NCBI RefSeq assembly: GCF_900106065.1
Contig: NZ_LT629796.1
Coordinates: 5,115,501-5,179,500 of the forward strand
DNA: 64,000 bases
Origin: Pseudomonas mandelii
GTDB lineage: Bacteria; Pseudomonadota; Gammaproteobacteria; Pseudomonadales; Pseudomonadaceae
Direction: 5' to 3'
Within the stretch, counting starts at the first letter, position 1. Each line of letters starts with the position of its first letter. Of the stretch, positions 41,538 to 49,260 are shown in pieces. The notes under the pieces are model-generated. The model did not search any database, was not told where the DNA came from, and saw only the letters and a list, made by a program, of their open reading frames with translations. Made by a program: the position numbers and the translations under genes.

Positions 41538-42848
41538 TTACTGACTGCCAGGTCGAAGCGGTAACTTCAACTCCGCACACAACCCGCTACCCTCGCGATT
41601 GCTCAACGTCAACGATCCCCCGAGCGCCAACGCCAATTGCTGCGCGATCGCCAACCCCAGCCCCGTGCCGCCGGTGCTGCGATTGCGCGAATTCTCTACC
41701 CGATAAAACGGCTCCATCACGTGGGCCAGTTCCTCTTCGGCAATGCCCGGTCCGCGATCCATGATCTTCACCGAGAGGCCGCCGTTTTTCGCTTCCACCC
41801 ACAGCTCGGCGGCGCCGGCGAACTTCAGAGCGTTATCCGTCAGGTTTACCAGTACCCGCCGCAAGGCATGGGGCCGGGTGTCGATCACCGCGCCACTTTT
41901 GCCACCCAAGGTCACGTCTTTGCCCACGTCCTGGTAGTCGAACACCAGGCTGTCGAGGAATGAATCGAGGTCGGTGCGGCGGCTTTCTTCGGTGGCGCCG
42001 TGAACGCTGCGGGCATACGCCACACCTTCGCGCACCAGGTGCTCCATCTCACTGAGATCGCTCCACAGTTTGTCTTTTTCGCTGCAGTCGTCCATGAATT
42101 CGGCGCGCAGTTTCATGCGGGTGATGGGGGTTTGCAGGTCATGGGAAATCGCCGCCAGCAGTTGCATGCGCTCCTTCAAGTACGCGGCGATGCGTGCCTG
42201 CATCGAATTGAAGGCGATGGCGGCGTGGGCGACTTCGGTCGGGCCTTTTTCGTCCAGGTGCACCGCGTGGGTGTTGGGATCAAGGTTGTCCACGGCCTCG
42301 GCAAGGCGGGTGAGGGGGCGGATGGCGATTCTCACCGCCAGCCAGGTGCAGAGGATCATCAGCGCCAACTGGCCCAGCAGAACGATGGGCAACCACGGCG
42401 ACAACGGCACCATCGATGGCCTGACGTCGATGGTCACCGGGCTGCCGTCCGCGAGTTTCAGGTGCACCTGAAAGTGTTTCTGTTCGCCGGGAATGTCCGT
42501 CACGGTCATCGGGTAATCCTTGCCGATGGCGTCCTTGATCGATGTCATTGCGATGGGCGTGTCGCTCATGGCCACGCCCGGCGAGCCTTCGTCGAGCAAA
42601 TAACGGTAGTTGCGGCGGTTCAGTTGTTGCAGCCAACCCATGCGTTCTTCGGCTGGCAAGCGGTCAAGAATGGCGATGGAAGTCGAGACGTCGGTTTCCA
42701 GATTGCCGAGCATGGTGTTTTTCGCGCTTTCGTAACGCTCGTAATACTGCGCGCCGAAGGACAGCGCCTGCGCCAGGATCAGGCCAATCAGAAAGATCAG
42801 CGAGAGGCGCGAGGCCAGGGTGCGGGGCCAACGAAGGGTGAGGTTCAT
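41538..42848 (-). CDS. EnvZ/OmpR-type sensor histidine kinase
   Basis: A 436-residue membrane kinase. Two spans (residues about 15-35 and 150-172) flank a periplasmic region of some 115 residues. A HAMP linker follows (LTRLAEAVDNLDPN), then the H-box ISHDLQTPITRMKLR (His near 245), and the ATPase part with N box NLTDNALKF, G1 DRGPGIAEEEL and G2 GTGLGLAIAQQ. Its ATG overlaps the stop of the regulator gene by 4 bases. The stimulus is unknown; the predicted regulon (amidase, MNIO pair, small exported proteins) hints at an envelope or metal signal. Confidence 0.93.
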   Translation of the reverse strand: MNLTLRWPRTLASRLSLIFLIGLILAQALSFGAQYYERYESAKNTMLGNLETDVSTSIAILDRLPAEERMGWLQQLNRRNYRYLLDEGSPGVAMSDTPIAMTSIKDAIGKDYPMTVTDIPGEQKHFQVHLKLADGSPVTIDVRPSMVPLSPWLPIVLLGQLALMILCTWLAVRIAIRPLTRLAEAVDNLDPNTHAVHLDEKGPTEVAHAAIAFNSMQARIAAYLKERMQLLAAISHDLQTPITRMKLRAEFMDDCSEKDKLWSDLSEMEHLVREGVAYARSVHGATEESRRTDLDSFLDSLVFDYQDVGKDVTLGGKSGAVIDTRPHALRRVLVNLTDNALKFAGAAELWVEAKNGGLSVKIMDRGPGIAEEELAHVMEPFYRVENSRNRSTGGTGLGLAIAQQLALALGGSLTLSNREGSGLCAELKLPLRPGSQ

Positions 42849-43585
42849 GACGGCGCACCGAGCACTTCCACCGGCAGGGAAAAGACGTAGCCCTCACTGC
42901 GCACGGTTTTGATGTAGGCCGGTTCGCGGGCATCGTCGAGCAAGCGTTGGCGCAAGCGGCTGACCAGCAAATCGATGGAACGGTCAAACAGATCGGCGTC
43001 GCGGCCCTGGGTCAGATTGAGCAACTGGTCGCGATTGAGCACCCGCTGCGGGTGATCGAGGAACACCCGCAGCAATCGGTATTCCGCACCGCTGAGCGCG
43101 ACCATGGTGCCGTCTTCGTCCAGCAAGTGCCGGGCCGAGGTGTCCAGGCGCCAGCGCCCGAACGCCAGCAGGCGACCGCTTTCGGTGACCACCAGGTTTG
43201 GCGGCAGCATCCGCGTGCGGCGCAGTACGGCGTTGATTCGCGCGAGCAGTTCACGGGCGGCGAACGGCTTGACCAGGTAATCGTCGGCGCCCATTTCCAG
43301 GCCGATGATGCGGTCGGTTTCGTCGTTGCGGGCAGTGAGCATCAGCACCGGCGTGGCCTTGTGTTTGCCGGCGCGCAACTCGCGGCAGAGCATCAGGCCG
43401 TCGTCGCCCGGCATCATGATGTCGAGCACGATCAGGTCCACCGGCGTGGACTCAAGGAAGCTGCGCATCTGGCGTCCATCGGCGACGACCGTGGTGCGCA
43501 GGCCGTTCTTCTTGAGGTAGTTGCCTACCAGTTCCCGAATCTCGCGGTCATCGTCCACGATGAGAATGTGATCGACGTGTTCCAT
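42845..43585 (-). CDS. OmpR-family response regulator
   Basis: A 246-residue response regulator. The receiver begins HILIVDDDREIRELV, with the phosphorylated Asp in LIVLDIMMPGDDG (near residue 56), Thr in LMLTARN (near 85) and Lys in YLVKPF (near 107). The C-terminal winged helix (residues about 140-240) has SGAEYRLLRVFLDHPQRVLNRDQLL and IKTVRSEGYVFSLP (both in short form). The ATG read from 43585 is at the family start; the longer open frame upstream is promoter DNA. The region ahead holds two sets of TGTATC/GATACA motifs, so it probably regulates itself and the divergent DUF2790 gene. Confidence 0.93.
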   Translation of the reverse strand: MEHVDHILIVDDDREIRELVGNYLKKNGLRTTVVADGRQMRSFLESTPVDLIVLDIMMPGDDGLMLCRELRAGKHKATPVLMLTARNDETDRIIGLEMGADDYLVKPFAARELLARINAVLRRTRMLPPNLVVTESGRLLAFGRWRLDTSARHLLDEDGTMVALSGAEYRLLRVFLDHPQRVLNRDQLLNLTQGRDADLFDRSIDLLVSRLRQRLLDDAREPAYIKTVRSEGYVFSLPVEVLGAPS

Positions 43586-43657
43586 GGGGGCCAAGCCTCT
43601 ATCAATGGGGGATGTTGCGCAGTCTATCGGGCCTTGGCCCGCTCGCCCGCAGCCCTT

Positions 43658-43692
43658 TGTATTGCAGTGTATCTGGCGTAGCGACGGATACA
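43658..43692 (-). promoter_or_regulatory. Regulon motif C1 (response regulator promoter)
   Basis: TGTATT at 43658 and TGTATC at 43668 (10-base repeat), then GATACA at 43687 after a 13-base spacer: the same module as in promoter A, about 75-105 bases upstream of the response regulator start. It probably serves autoregulation. Confidence 0.6.
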
Positions 43693-43725
43693 TGCAAAGG
43701 CAAAAATGCGGTTTTCCAGGGGTTT

Positions 43726-43817
43726 TGTATCGCTCTGTATCAGGGGCCGGCTTTGATACGTACCGATTTACACGCGGCTGTTTTCGACACAGACGAGATA
43801 CCTCGCGAGCTTCTAAT
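43726..43817 (+). promoter_or_regulatory. Regulon promoter C2 (DUF2790 gene)
   Basis: TGTATC at 43726 and 43736, GATACG at 43755 (13-base spacer), ACACAG ending at 43792 and GATACC at 43797, then TCTAAT at 43812, a good -10 hexamer. ACACAG-N4-GATAC has the same spacing as in promoters A and B. The DUF2790 start codon is 75 bases further on. Confidence 0.65.
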
Positions 43818-43892
43818 GGGTTCCATCGAGGCAACCCACACCGCCTCTGCTCAATCGAACGACCTACCCATTGAAGCCTTGAGGAAACCGCC

Positions 43893-44159
43893 ATGAACAC
43901 CAAAGCCATCTACGCCGCTTGCCTGTTTGCCGCCCTGAACATCTGCACCTTGTCGGCCCGCGCCGAAGCCGCCGATGTCACCGCCAAAACCTACACCTAC
44001 GGCACCCACCTGGACATCAAGAAAGTGCTGTCGTTGAAAGAAGACGCCGCGCCTTCCTGCGGGGTTGTGAATGCCCAGCTGATCTACCTCGATTCCCAGC
44101 ACAAAACCCAGGTGCTGGATTACCGCAAATTTGCTGACGGCTGCAACGCGGACAACTGA
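43893..44159 (+). CDS. Small secreted DUF2790 protein
   Basis: An 88-residue exported protein of the Pseudomonas DUF2790 family. The signal peptide ends near ARAEA/ADV (residue about 26). The mature 62 residues contain the family landmarks YTYGTHLDIKKVLSL, PSCGVVNAQLIYLDS and VLDYRKFADGC, with two cysteines that could form a disulfide or be modified. GAGGAAA precedes the ATG. It lies beside the two-component system, is divergent from it, and has the shared regulon promoter. Function unknown; its small size, export and Cys content make it a candidate client of the co-regulated MNIO pair. Confidence 0.88.
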   Translation: MNTKAIYAACLFAALNICTLSARAEAADVTAKTYTYGTHLDIKKVLSLKEDAAPSCGVVNAQLIYLDSQHKTQVLDYRKFADGCNADN

Positions 44160-44207
44160 GTCCTTCGCTGAGCGATTGCCACCCCCCTTTGAAACAGGAA
44201 GAACACC

Positions 44208-44420
44208 ATGAACAACGTCACCCGCTTTTTGACCGCTGTTGCTTTCTCCGCAGCCGGCGCGGCTGCCCATGCCAATGCCGCTGTTGAACAGAAAAGCTGT
44301 GGCAGTGCGACCTGCTTCCAGCTGACGCCGGTGGCCGAGCAGGGCGCTCATGCCTTCCTCGCACAGGACGGCTCGAGCCGCACGCCGCAAGGTCAGCTAC
44401 AGGAAAACCAGAAGGCCTGA
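44208..44420 (+). CDS. Small secreted Cys-containing protein, unknown function
   Basis: A 70-residue protein with a signal peptide (cleavage near AHANA/AVE, residue about 24). The mature part of about 46 residues contains KSCGSATCFQL, two Cys four apart, and a hydrophilic Gln-rich tail (GQLQENQKA). AGGAAGAA lies before the ATG. It follows the DUF2790 gene by 48 bases and so is probably in the same transcript. I know no named family. It could be a metal-binding or peptide-type product; a REP element separates it from the DipZ-like gene. Confidence 0.75.
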   Translation: MNNVTRFLTAVAFSAAGAAAHANAAVEQKSCGSATCFQLTPVAEQGAHAFLAQDGSSRTPQGQLQENQKA

Positions 44421-44456
44421 TGCCCGAACCCGGTTTTGTGAACACCACAATTCCAG

Positions 44457-44546
44457 TGTAGGAGTGAGCCTGCTCGCGATGGCGGAGTGTCAATCGACAT
44501 CAGTGTTATCTGACACACCGCCATCGCGAGCAGGCTCACTCCTACA
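44457..44546. repeat. REP/BIME pair, GTAGGAGTGAGCCTGCTCGC type
   Basis: TGTAGGAGTGAGCCTGCTCG and CGAGCAGGCTCACTCCTACA enclose GGCGGAGTGTCAATCGACAT and TCTGACACACCGCC. Arms mix features of the GTGGGAG and GTAGGAG types. It lies inside the exported-protein cluster, between genes that read the same way. Confidence 0.9.
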
Positions 44547-44592
44547 GGGGGTAGGCGGTGTGTCGTTCTTCTCTATTTTCAAGGTGATTACC

Positions 44593-45801
44593 ATGTTTCT
44601 CATCGCTTTTCTGGGCGGCATATTGACCGTCCTCAGCCCCTGCATCCTCCCGGTGGTGCCGTTCCTGTTCGCTGGTGTCAAACGCACCCGTTCATCCATT
44701 CTGCTGACCCTCGGCGGCATGGTCCTGACCTTTGCCCTGATCGCCAGCCTGGCGGTGGTCAGCAGCGAATGGGTGGTGCAAGCCAACAACACCGGTCGTC
44801 ACGTCGCGCTCTTCGTGATGGGATTGTTTGCTCTGTCGCTGATTTCCGCCCGTGTCGGTGACTGGATGGCCCGTCCGTTCGTGGCGCTGGGCAATCGCCT
44901 TGATCCCGACACCCGCAAAATGTCCGGCCCGCTGGGTTCGGTCATGATCGGTGTGGCCACAGGGCTGCTCTGGGCACCGTGTGCCGGACCGATCCTCGGG
45001 GTGATTCTCACCGGCGCCATGCTCCAGGGTGCGAACGCACAGACCAGCCTGTTGCTGCTGGCCTACGGCCTGGGCAGCGCACTGTCCCTGGGGACCTTGA
45101 TCTTCGCCGGTCGCGGTTTGGTCAATCGCTTGAAAGTGTCGATCCCGGTCACTGGTTGGTTGCGTCGTGGTGCCGGTGTTGCCGTGCTGGCGACCGTGGC
45201 GGTGATTTCCACCGGTGCCGACCGGACACTGTTGGCCGGCACCTCGTCCGAAGGCGTTAGCAGCCTCGAAAAAGGCGTGATGGAAAGCGTGCCGAAAGTC
45301 GTCGACTACTTCGTCAGCAAGGTCAGGGCCGACTCCATGGACAACGCCCAGGGTGCCATGCCGTCGCTGTCCGGTGCCGTCCAGTGGCTGAACTCGCCAG
45401 CGCTGAGCAATGATTCGCTCAAAGGCAAAGTGGTGCTGGTGGACTTCTGGACCTACGACTGCATCAACTGCCAGCACACCCTGCCGTATGTGAAGGACTG
45501 GGCGAAGAAATACGAGAAGGATGGCCTGGTGGTCGTCGGCGTCCACACCCCTGAATACGGTTATGAGCGCATCATCGACAACGTCAAGGATCAGGTGAAA
45601 AAGCTCGGCATCACCTACCCGGTGGCCATCGACAACAACTACGCGATCTGGCGCGCCTTCGACAACCAGTACTGGCCCGCTCACTACCTGATCGACGCCA
45701 AGGGCCAGGTGCGTTACACCCACTTCGGTGAAGGCGCCTACGAAACCCAGGAGAAAATGATTCAGCAACTGCTGGAAGAGGCCAAGGCACCTTCGGCGTA
45801 A
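44593..45801 (+). CDS. DipZ-like protein: CcdA-type membrane domain fused to thioredoxin
   Basis: A 402-residue fusion. Residues about 1-235 are a CcdA/DsbD-like electron-transfer membrane domain with the two key Cys in VLSPCILPVVPF and WAPCAGP. Residues about 270-400 are a periplasmic TlpA-like thioredoxin with the active site CINC in WTYDCINCQHTLP and the cis-Pro region YWPAHYLID. It passes reducing power from cytoplasm to periplasmic partners. AAGGTG lies before the ATG. It follows the two small Cys proteins, so it may keep their cysteines reduced. Shorter than Mycobacterium DipZ, with no extra C-terminal domain. Confidence 0.9.
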   Translation: MFLIAFLGGILTVLSPCILPVVPFLFAGVKRTRSSILLTLGGMVLTFALIASLAVVSSEWVVQANNTGRHVALFVMGLFALSLISARVGDWMARPFVALGNRLDPDTRKMSGPLGSVMIGVATGLLWAPCAGPILGVILTGAMLQGANAQTSLLLLAYGLGSALSLGTLIFAGRGLVNRLKVSIPVTGWLRRGAGVAVLATVAVISTGADRTLLAGTSSEGVSSLEKGVMESVPKVVDYFVSKVRADSMDNAQGAMPSLSGAVQWLNSPALSNDSLKGKVVLVDFWTYDCINCQHTLPYVKDWAKKYEKDGLVVVGVHTPEYGYERIIDNVKDQVKKLGITYPVAIDNNYAIWRAFDNQYWPAHYLIDAKGQVRYTHFGEGAYETQEKMIQQLLEEAKAPSA

Positions 45802-45810
45802 CCCTCGACA

Positions 45811-46803
45811 TCAATGGCTCACAGGCTGCGCGCCGCGGGCCATTGGTTTTTTCTCCTGATTGCGCCGCCACGCCGCCGGTGGCGCGCCGTACTCTCGACG
45901 AAAGGCACGGCTGAAGGCCGTGTCGGTCTGGTAGCCCACCTCTTCGGCAATCCGCATCAACGAACTGTTACTGCTGCGTAACAGGTTCGCCGCCAGCAAC
46001 ATCCGCCACTGCGTCAGGTACTGCATCGGCGAACTCCCCACCAACTGTGCAAAGCGTTCCGCCAACACCGACCTTGAGGTGCCGGCGGTTCGCGCCAGTT
46101 CATCCAGGGTCCAGGCGTGACAGGGTTTTTTGTGCAGCGCATTCAGGGCGGCACCGACGATCCGGTCACCCACACCCGCCAGCCAGCCGGTCCGGCCTTC
46201 ACCGCGCTCGTTCATGTACAGGCGCAACACCTCGATGAACAACACCTCGGCGAGTTTCGCCAATACACCTTCGCCCCCGGGCCTGGGCGAGCGTGCTTCG
46301 GCCAAGGCATAACGGACCGATGATTCCAGCCAGATTCCGGCATTGGAGCCGCGCACATTGACCCGGACCACCGCCGGCAATCCCGTCAGCAACATGCCCG
46401 CCAACCGCGTATCGCAGGCCAGATAACCGCACACCAGCCGCGTGACCGCGCCGCCTCCGCCGTAACTCAGTTGCCGTGGACGGCGCGCCAGCACCACGTC
46501 CAGCCGCTTGCCGGTGACCGGCGTCAGCCCCGGTTGCGAGCTCATGCGATGGGCATCGCCCTGAGGGAATACCACCACATCGCCGGCGGTCAGGCGCAGC
46601 GGCGCAGCGTTTCCCATCTCGACATAGCACTCGCCTTCGGTGATCAGGTGGAATATCACCACCCGCTCGGCGCCGGGCTCCAGAAAGGGGGCCGCCGTGT
46701 CGGCACTGGGCGACTGGTAGCACCAGGGCGCCGTGAACCTGGCATTGATGAAAATCGCGCCGACCAGGCGGACGACGCGCAGGGTTTGGGACAGGGCGTC
46801 CAT
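45811..46803 (-). CDS. AraC-family regulator with cupin domain
   Basis: A 330-residue AraC regulator. Residues about 10-190 are a cupin ligand domain (EPGAERVVIFHLITEGECYVEM, in part FHLITEGECYVEM, and LTAGDVVVFPQGDAHRM); residues about 215-310 hold the two HTH motifs (LDELARTAGTSRSVLAERF and IAEEVGYQTDTAFSRAFRR). It is divergent from a DUF4242 gene, with direct repeats in the 183-base gap. It probably controls that gene and the methyltransferase behind it. Converges on the DipZ-like gene with 9 bases between. Confidence 0.9.
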   Translation of the reverse strand: MDALSQTLRVVRLVGAIFINARFTAPWCYQSPSADTAAPFLEPGAERVVIFHLITEGECYVEMGNAAPLRLTAGDVVVFPQGDAHRMSSQPGLTPVTGKRLDVVLARRPRQLSYGGGGAVTRLVCGYLACDTRLAGMLLTGLPAVVRVNVRGSNAGIWLESSVRYALAEARSPRPGGEGVLAKLAEVLFIEVLRLYMNERGEGRTGWLAGVGDRIVGAALNALHKKPCHAWTLDELARTAGTSRSVLAERFAQLVGSSPMQYLTQWRMLLAANLLRSSNSSLMRIAEEVGYQTDTAFSRAFRREYGAPPAAWRRNQEKKPMARGAQPVSH

Positions 46804-46871
46804 GGTGACTTCCCATGCGACTAAGGGCTTTCTGATTGTGAGCGCGTTGCCGGGTAACGTGAATTCTCCGG

Positions 46872-46904
46872 ACGATCGGGCAGTGTTGCCCGACGATCGG
46901 GCAG
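46872..46904. promoter_or_regulatory. Candidate AraC-type operator (direct and inverted repeats)
   Basis: ACGATCGGGCAG occurs at 46872-46883 and again at 46893-46904, exactly 21 bases (two turns) apart, as AraC proteins prefer. The second copy also lies in a perfect dyad GCCCGA-CGA-TCGGGC at 46888-46902. It is in the gap between the AraC-type gene and the DUF4242 gene. Confidence 0.6.
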
Positions 46905-46986
46905 GACGCCGGCCCGCGCCGGAGCGATAGTTTGCCTACAGGGCCACTGCCGACCCTGTCATCAATAACAAGACTGAGAGGTTGCC

Positions 46987-47256
46987 ATGCCAAAGTTCGT
47001 CATAGAACGCGAGATTCCAGGTGCTGGAACACTGTCAGAAAGGGATTTGAAAGCCGCTTCGCAAAAGTCCTGCCGGGCATTGCGCGATTTGCCGCAGGTG
47101 CAGTGGCTTCAGAGTTATGTCACGGGTGACAAGTTGTACTGCGTATACATCTCGCCGAGCGAAGCGCTGATCCAGGAGCACGCGAGGCAGAGCGGTTTCC
47201 CGGCCAACCGCATTTCCCAGGTGATGAACATCATCGATCCGACCACGGCGGAGTAA
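46987..47256 (+). CDS. DUF4242 small protein (SCO4226 nickel-binding type)
   Basis: An 89-residue DUF4242 protein. It begins MPKFVIEREIPGAG, the usual start, and has SYVTGDKLYCVYISPSEALIQEHARQSGFP (in part SPSEALIQEHARQSGFP) typical of the family, whose Streptomyces member SCO4226 binds nickel as a ferredoxin-like dimer. GAGAGGTTGCC precedes the ATG. It is followed at 38 bases by a methyltransferase gene and is divergent from an AraC regulator that probably controls it. Physiological role unknown. Confidence 0.85.
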   Translation: MPKFVIEREIPGAGTLSERDLKAASQKSCRALRDLPQVQWLQSYVTGDKLYCVYISPSEALIQEHARQSGFPANRISQVMNIIDPTTAE

Positions 47257-47293
47257 GCCGGGCTTGCGTTCCAATCCTTACGGAGCAGATTTA

Positions 47294-48106
47294 ATGAGCA
47301 CCCCCCTTGATCTCACTGCCCTGAAAAACCGCCAGATGGTCTCCTGGGCCAGCGGCGATTACGCCGTGATCGGCACCACCCTGCAAATTGTCGGCGAGCA
47401 ACTGGCTGAAGCCTGTGACTTGCTCTGCGACGAACGCGTGCTGGACGTGGCCGCCGGCAACGGCAATGCGACGCTCGCCGCTGCACGCCGAGGTTGCAAC
47501 GTCACCTCGACCGACTACGTGGCGGCGCTGCTGGAGCGCGGCGAAGACCGGGCCCGGGCCGAGCGCCTGGAGGTGACCTTCCAGGTCGCCGACGCCGAGG
47601 CGCTGCCGTTCGAAGACGCCAGCTTCGATGCGGTGCTCTCGACCTTCGGCGTGATGTTCACGCCGGATCAGGCCAAAGCGGCTTCAGAACTGGCGCGGGT
47701 CTGCCGTCCTGGCGGTCGCATCGGCCTGGCCAACTGGACGCCTGAAGGTTTTGTCGGCCAGATGTTCAAGACTCTGGGCAAACACCTGCCGCCACCGCCA
47801 GGCGCACAACCGCCTTCAAACTGGGGAACCGAAGCCTGGTTGCACTCGCACTTCGATGAGCGTGACTTTCAGGTCCAGGTGACGCGCCGCACCTTCAACT
47901 TCCGTTATCGCTCGGCGGCGCACTTCATCGATACGTTTCGCACCTGGTACGGCCCGGTCCACAAGGCCTTCGCGGCGCTGTCTCCCGAGGGAGCCCAAGC
48001 CTTTGAAAGCGACCTGACTGAGCTGATCAACCGGATGAACAGAGCGGGAGAGAAATCGGTGGTGGTGCCGAGTGAATACCTGGAGGTCGTCATCACCCGA
48101 CGTTAA
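47294..48106 (+). CDS. Class I SAM-dependent methyltransferase
   Basis: A 270-residue methyltransferase of the UbiE/COQ5-like type. Motif I is VLDVAAGNGNATLAAARRG (in part DVAAGNGNATL) near residue 51, the acid after strand 2 is in TSTDYVAALL, and motif IV/post-I is seen in ADAEALPFEDASFDAVLSTFGVMF (in part LPFEDASFDAVLS). GLANWTPEGFVGQMF near 150 is typical of a subgroup often found beside DUF4242 genes. GGAGCAG precedes the ATG. Substrate unknown. Confidence 0.88.
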   Translation: MSTPLDLTALKNRQMVSWASGDYAVIGTTLQIVGEQLAEACDLLCDERVLDVAAGNGNATLAAARRGCNVTSTDYVAALLERGEDRARAERLEVTFQVADAEALPFEDASFDAVLSTFGVMFTPDQAKAASELARVCRPGGRIGLANWTPEGFVGQMFKTLGKHLPPPPGAQPPSNWGTEAWLHSHFDERDFQVQVTRRTFNFRYRSAAHFIDTFRTWYGPVHKAFAALSPEGAQAFESDLTELINRMNRAGEKSVVVPSEYLEVVITRR

Positions 48107-48124
48107 CCAGACAACACAAAACCC

Positions 48125-48216
48125 TGTAGGAGCGAGGCTTGCCCGCGAAGACGGAGCGTCAGGCAACATCGTTGTCGACTGATACTCCGTCTTCGCGGGC
48201 AAGCCTCGCTCCTACA
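48125..48216. repeat. REP/BIME pair, GTAGGAGCGAGGCTTGCC type
   Basis: TGTAGGAGCGAGGCTTGCCC and GGGCAAGCCTCGCTCCTACA, with GACGGAGCGTCAG and CTGATACTCCGTC as inner stem. Between the convergent methyltransferase and uspE genes. Confidence 0.92.
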
Positions 48217-48242
48217 GGGGATGCGGTGTTTTGTAGAGGGCG

Positions 48243-49169
48243 TTACTCATCCACCCGCTCGGTGTACACCACCCACACGCTGCAGGGCATTTTGTACAGC
48301 AGGTGTTCCACTGTGCTGCCGATCAACCGGCCCAGACCGCGATGGCCGACCCGGCCCATGACGATCACGTCGACGTCGTAGGCGTCGACATAGCGGGTCA
48401 GGACCTTGGCCGGGTTACCCATGATCATGTGCCGCTGCTCGGGCGCGATGCCGTTGCGCTCGGCCAATTCGTTGAAGGCGTCCTCCTGGTAGTCGAACAG
48501 GGTCTTGGCCTTGCCGGAATTGAAAAACGCCGAGCCGTTGTCAAAGCCGAACTCGTCTGCGCTGATCGAGGAAAGGTCATAGGCGTAGACCACGTCCAGC
48601 TCGGCGTTGCAGGCACTCGCCAGCTTCGACGCTTCGTGCAGGATCCGGTCATTGAACGTTTTGTAGTGATCATCGCGATGAAAAGGATCGACCGCCGCGA
48701 CAACCTTGCGTGGCAGGGCGTGAACGGCATGGCTGACAAAATGCAGCGGCACCGGGCATTCACGCAGCAAATGCACGTCGAGCGGGGTAAACAACAACCG
48801 CGACAGCAGTGATTCGTGCTCCAGCGCCTTGATCAGCACGTCCATCGGCTGCTCTTTGAGGTGAATCAGGATTTCTTCCAGCGGGCGTTCGACCCACGCC
48901 ACCTCAGTGGTGACGTGGACGCCGATCTTGCGCAGGGGACGGGCCTGTTCTTCGAGCCACTGGCGGTGTCGATCAACGTAGCCCAGACGCATTTGTTCCA
49001 AGGCCTTTTCGTTGACCAGGCTGGCGGTGGCCAGGCCTTCCAGGTAATCGAACGCCACGATGTGCAACGCCGCATCTTCAGCCTTGGCCAGCGCCGCGGC
49101 TCTGTCGAAGGCGGGGCTGTGTTCCATCAGTGGCGAGGCGACCAGCATGAAGCGTGATTGACCAGACAT
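48243..49169 (-). CDS. uspE: Universal stress protein with tandem Usp domains (UspE type)
   Basis: A 308-residue protein of two Usp domains. The second keeps the ATP-binding signature GRVGHRGLGRLIGSTVEHLL near residue 275 (in part GHRGLGRLIGSTVE); the first is degenerate (DVLIKALEHESLLSRLLFTPLD, in part EHESLLSRLLF), as in E. coli UspE. Such proteins aid survival under energy limitation and oxygen shortage. A degenerate Anr-type box lies 35 bases upstream. No operon partner. Confidence 0.9.
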   Translation of the reverse strand: MSGQSRFMLVASPLMEHSPAFDRAAALAKAEDAALHIVAFDYLEGLATASLVNEKALEQMRLGYVDRHRQWLEEQARPLRKIGVHVTTEVAWVERPLEEILIHLKEQPMDVLIKALEHESLLSRLLFTPLDVHLLRECPVPLHFVSHAVHALPRKVVAAVDPFHRDDHYKTFNDRILHEASKLASACNAELDVVYAYDLSSISADEFGFDNGSAFFNSGKAKTLFDYQEDAFNELAERNGIAPEQRHMIMGNPAKVLTRYVDAYDVDVIVMGRVGHRGLGRLIGSTVEHLLYKMPCSVWVVYTERVDE

Positions 49170-49203
49170 GTCGAACCTCCCGCGTCGTTCAATCCCCTAA
49201 GTA

Positions 49204-49217
49204 TTGACCATGATCGA
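49204..49217 (-). promoter_or_regulatory. Degenerate FNR/Anr-type box before uspE
   Basis: TTGAC-CATG-ATCGA matches TTGAT-N4-ATCAA with one mismatch per half. Usp genes of pseudomonads are known Anr targets. The site is close to the start codon, so a -41 position would leave almost no leader; treat as tentative. Confidence 0.3.
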
Positions 49218-49260
49218 CCTCCCGTCCGTCAGACCGGCGCAGGTTGGGTGGGCGTGGCAG

